This document shows positions 5,597-6,291 of a DNA stretch of 6,291 nucleotides, in pieces; positions within the stretch are counted from its first letter, which is position 1, and each line of letters begins with the position of its first letter. The notes under the pieces were generated by a model that was not told where the DNA came from, did no database searches, and saw only the letters and a list, made by a program, of their open reading frames with translations. Source of the stretch: an uncultured Clostridia bacterium (GTDB lineage: Bacteria; Bacillota; Clostridia; Lachnospirales; CAG-274); contig CAMOYW010000071.1 of the NCBI GenBank assembly GCA_946630405.1, positions 1-6,291 of the forward strand. Reading direction: 5' to 3'. The translations under genes and the position numbers were made by a program.

Positions 5597-6291
5597 TTTT
5601 GCTTTTGAAAAGAGTACCTACGCTCTTTCCCTCCAATATGTCGTAGATGATATCCGGGTCTTCGCCCGAGGCGATCACCATATTTATTCCGCGGTTATTA
5701 AGCAGGTCTGCCGCTTTAACTTTGGTGATCATACCGCCCGTGCCGAGTTTTGAACCCGAACCGCCCGCAATTGAATAAATATTGTCGTCTATACCTTCGA
5801 CCACGTCTATTATGCTTGCGTTTGGATCCTTGTTGGGGTCGGCGGTGTACATTCCGTCTATATCGCTCAGGATTATCAAAAGATCCGCTCCGCTCACAAG
5901 CGCAACGTATGCCGAGAGGGTATCGTTGTCGGAAAACTCGGTAAGCTCGTCGGTAGATATTGTGTCATTTTCATTTACTATGGGTATTACGTCCATTTCA
6001 ACGAGTTTGTTGAAGGTGTTTCTTGCGTTTCTTCTTGTTATCTCCATATCGAAAACCGATTTGGTAAGAAGGATTTGCGCCACTTTTGCATTGTATTCGG
6101 CAAAGAGCTTTTCGTATATTTGGAGCAGTATGCCTTGCCCCACGGCAGATGCCGCCTGCTTTCCTATGGTATCTCTCGGTCTTTCTTCAAGCCCGAGCTT
6201 TACCGCACCTACGGCTATGGCACCCGATGATACGAGCACCACTTCCTTGGAGCTGTTCTGAATGTCGGCAAGTAACCTTGCCAGTCTGTCG
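5589..6291 (-). CDS. proB: Glutamate 5-kinase, short form, 5' end missing (runs off right edge)
   Basis: The first and usually proline-inhibited step of proline synthesis: ATP-dependent phosphorylation of glutamate to gamma-glutamyl phosphate, handed to ProA. The frame is open to the right edge; upstream of the apparent GTG at 6242 it continues as DRLARLLADIQNSSKEV, so that GTG is internal and not the start. Motifs are VVLVSSGAIAVG, KQAASAVGQG, the substrate-loop region IPIVNENDTISTDE, SGADLLIILSDIDGMYTADP (nucleotide-binding core) and GTGGMITKVKAA. The protein stops about ten residues after the kinase domain (GKSVGTLF...), so the C-terminal PUA domain found in the E. coli type enzyme is absent. 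About 30 N-terminal residues, including the first phosphate-binding segment, lie outside. The stop overlaps the folate cyclo-ligase start by 8 nt. Confidence 0.97.
   Translation of the reverse strand, partial: DRLARLLADIQNSSKEVVLVSSGAIAVGAVKLGLEERPRDTIGKQAASAVGQGILLQIYEKLFAEYNAKVAQILLTKSVFDMEITRRNARNTFNKLVEMDVIPIVNENDTISTDELTEFSDNDTLSAYVALVSGADLLIILSDIDGMYTADPNKDPNASIIDVVEGIDDNIYSIAGGSGSKLGTGGMITKVKAADLLNNRGINMVIASGEDPDIIYDILEGKSVGTLFKSKNG

Noticed and set aside
6240..6242. GTG as the start codon of proB
   Set aside because: The frame continues upstream to the edge with typical ProB sequence (RLARLLADIQ), and the residues after this GTG are the internal VVLVSSGAIA motif.
5782..6261. 159-codon plus-strand open frame, Ser-rich
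   Set aside because: It is a shadow of proB in the opposite strand. The Ser-rich composition is what antisense reading of this gene yields.

Overview
The window looks like chromosome from a low-to-mid GC Gram-positive anaerobe of the class Clostridia (Ruminococcaceae/Lachnospiraceae-like). This rests on strong AAGGAGG-type ribosome sites, sigma-A-like promoters with extended -10 elements, a short-form ProB, a secreted M13 peptidase and a double-glycine-leader peptide. The species cannot be named from the sequence. All six supported genes lie on the minus strand, so transcription runs from right to left.

Right part (about 6291 down to 1219): a tightly packed operon. It runs proB (glutamate 5-kinase, 5' end cut by the window edge), then a 5-formyltetrahydrofolate cyclo-ligase overlapping proB by 8 nt, then proA (glutamate-5-semialdehyde dehydrogenase) overlapping that by 17 nt, then a large exported M13 (neprilysin/PepO-like) zinc metallopeptidase starting 3 nt after the proA stop. 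ProB and ProA carry out the first two steps of proline synthesis from glutamate. The folate enzyme and the peptidase are co-transcribed by position but have no obvious step in that pathway.

Middle part (1218 down to about 819): a small independent unit. It has an extended -10 promoter, a strong ribosome site, an 84-codon gene for a peptide with a textbook double-glycine (bacteriocin-type) leader and a Cys/His-rich zinc-ribbon-like tail, and a clean rho-independent terminator. This is the most unusual item in the window. No dedicated peptidase-transporter is visible here.

Left part (about 797 down to 1): a second extended -10 promoter and the N-terminal 243 codons of an M18-family zinc aminopeptidase that runs off the left edge.

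No RNA genes, CRISPR arrays, insertion sequences or integration sites were seen. The two non-coding gaps (732-863 and 1119-1218) are short and are accounted for by promoters, ribosome sites and the terminator.
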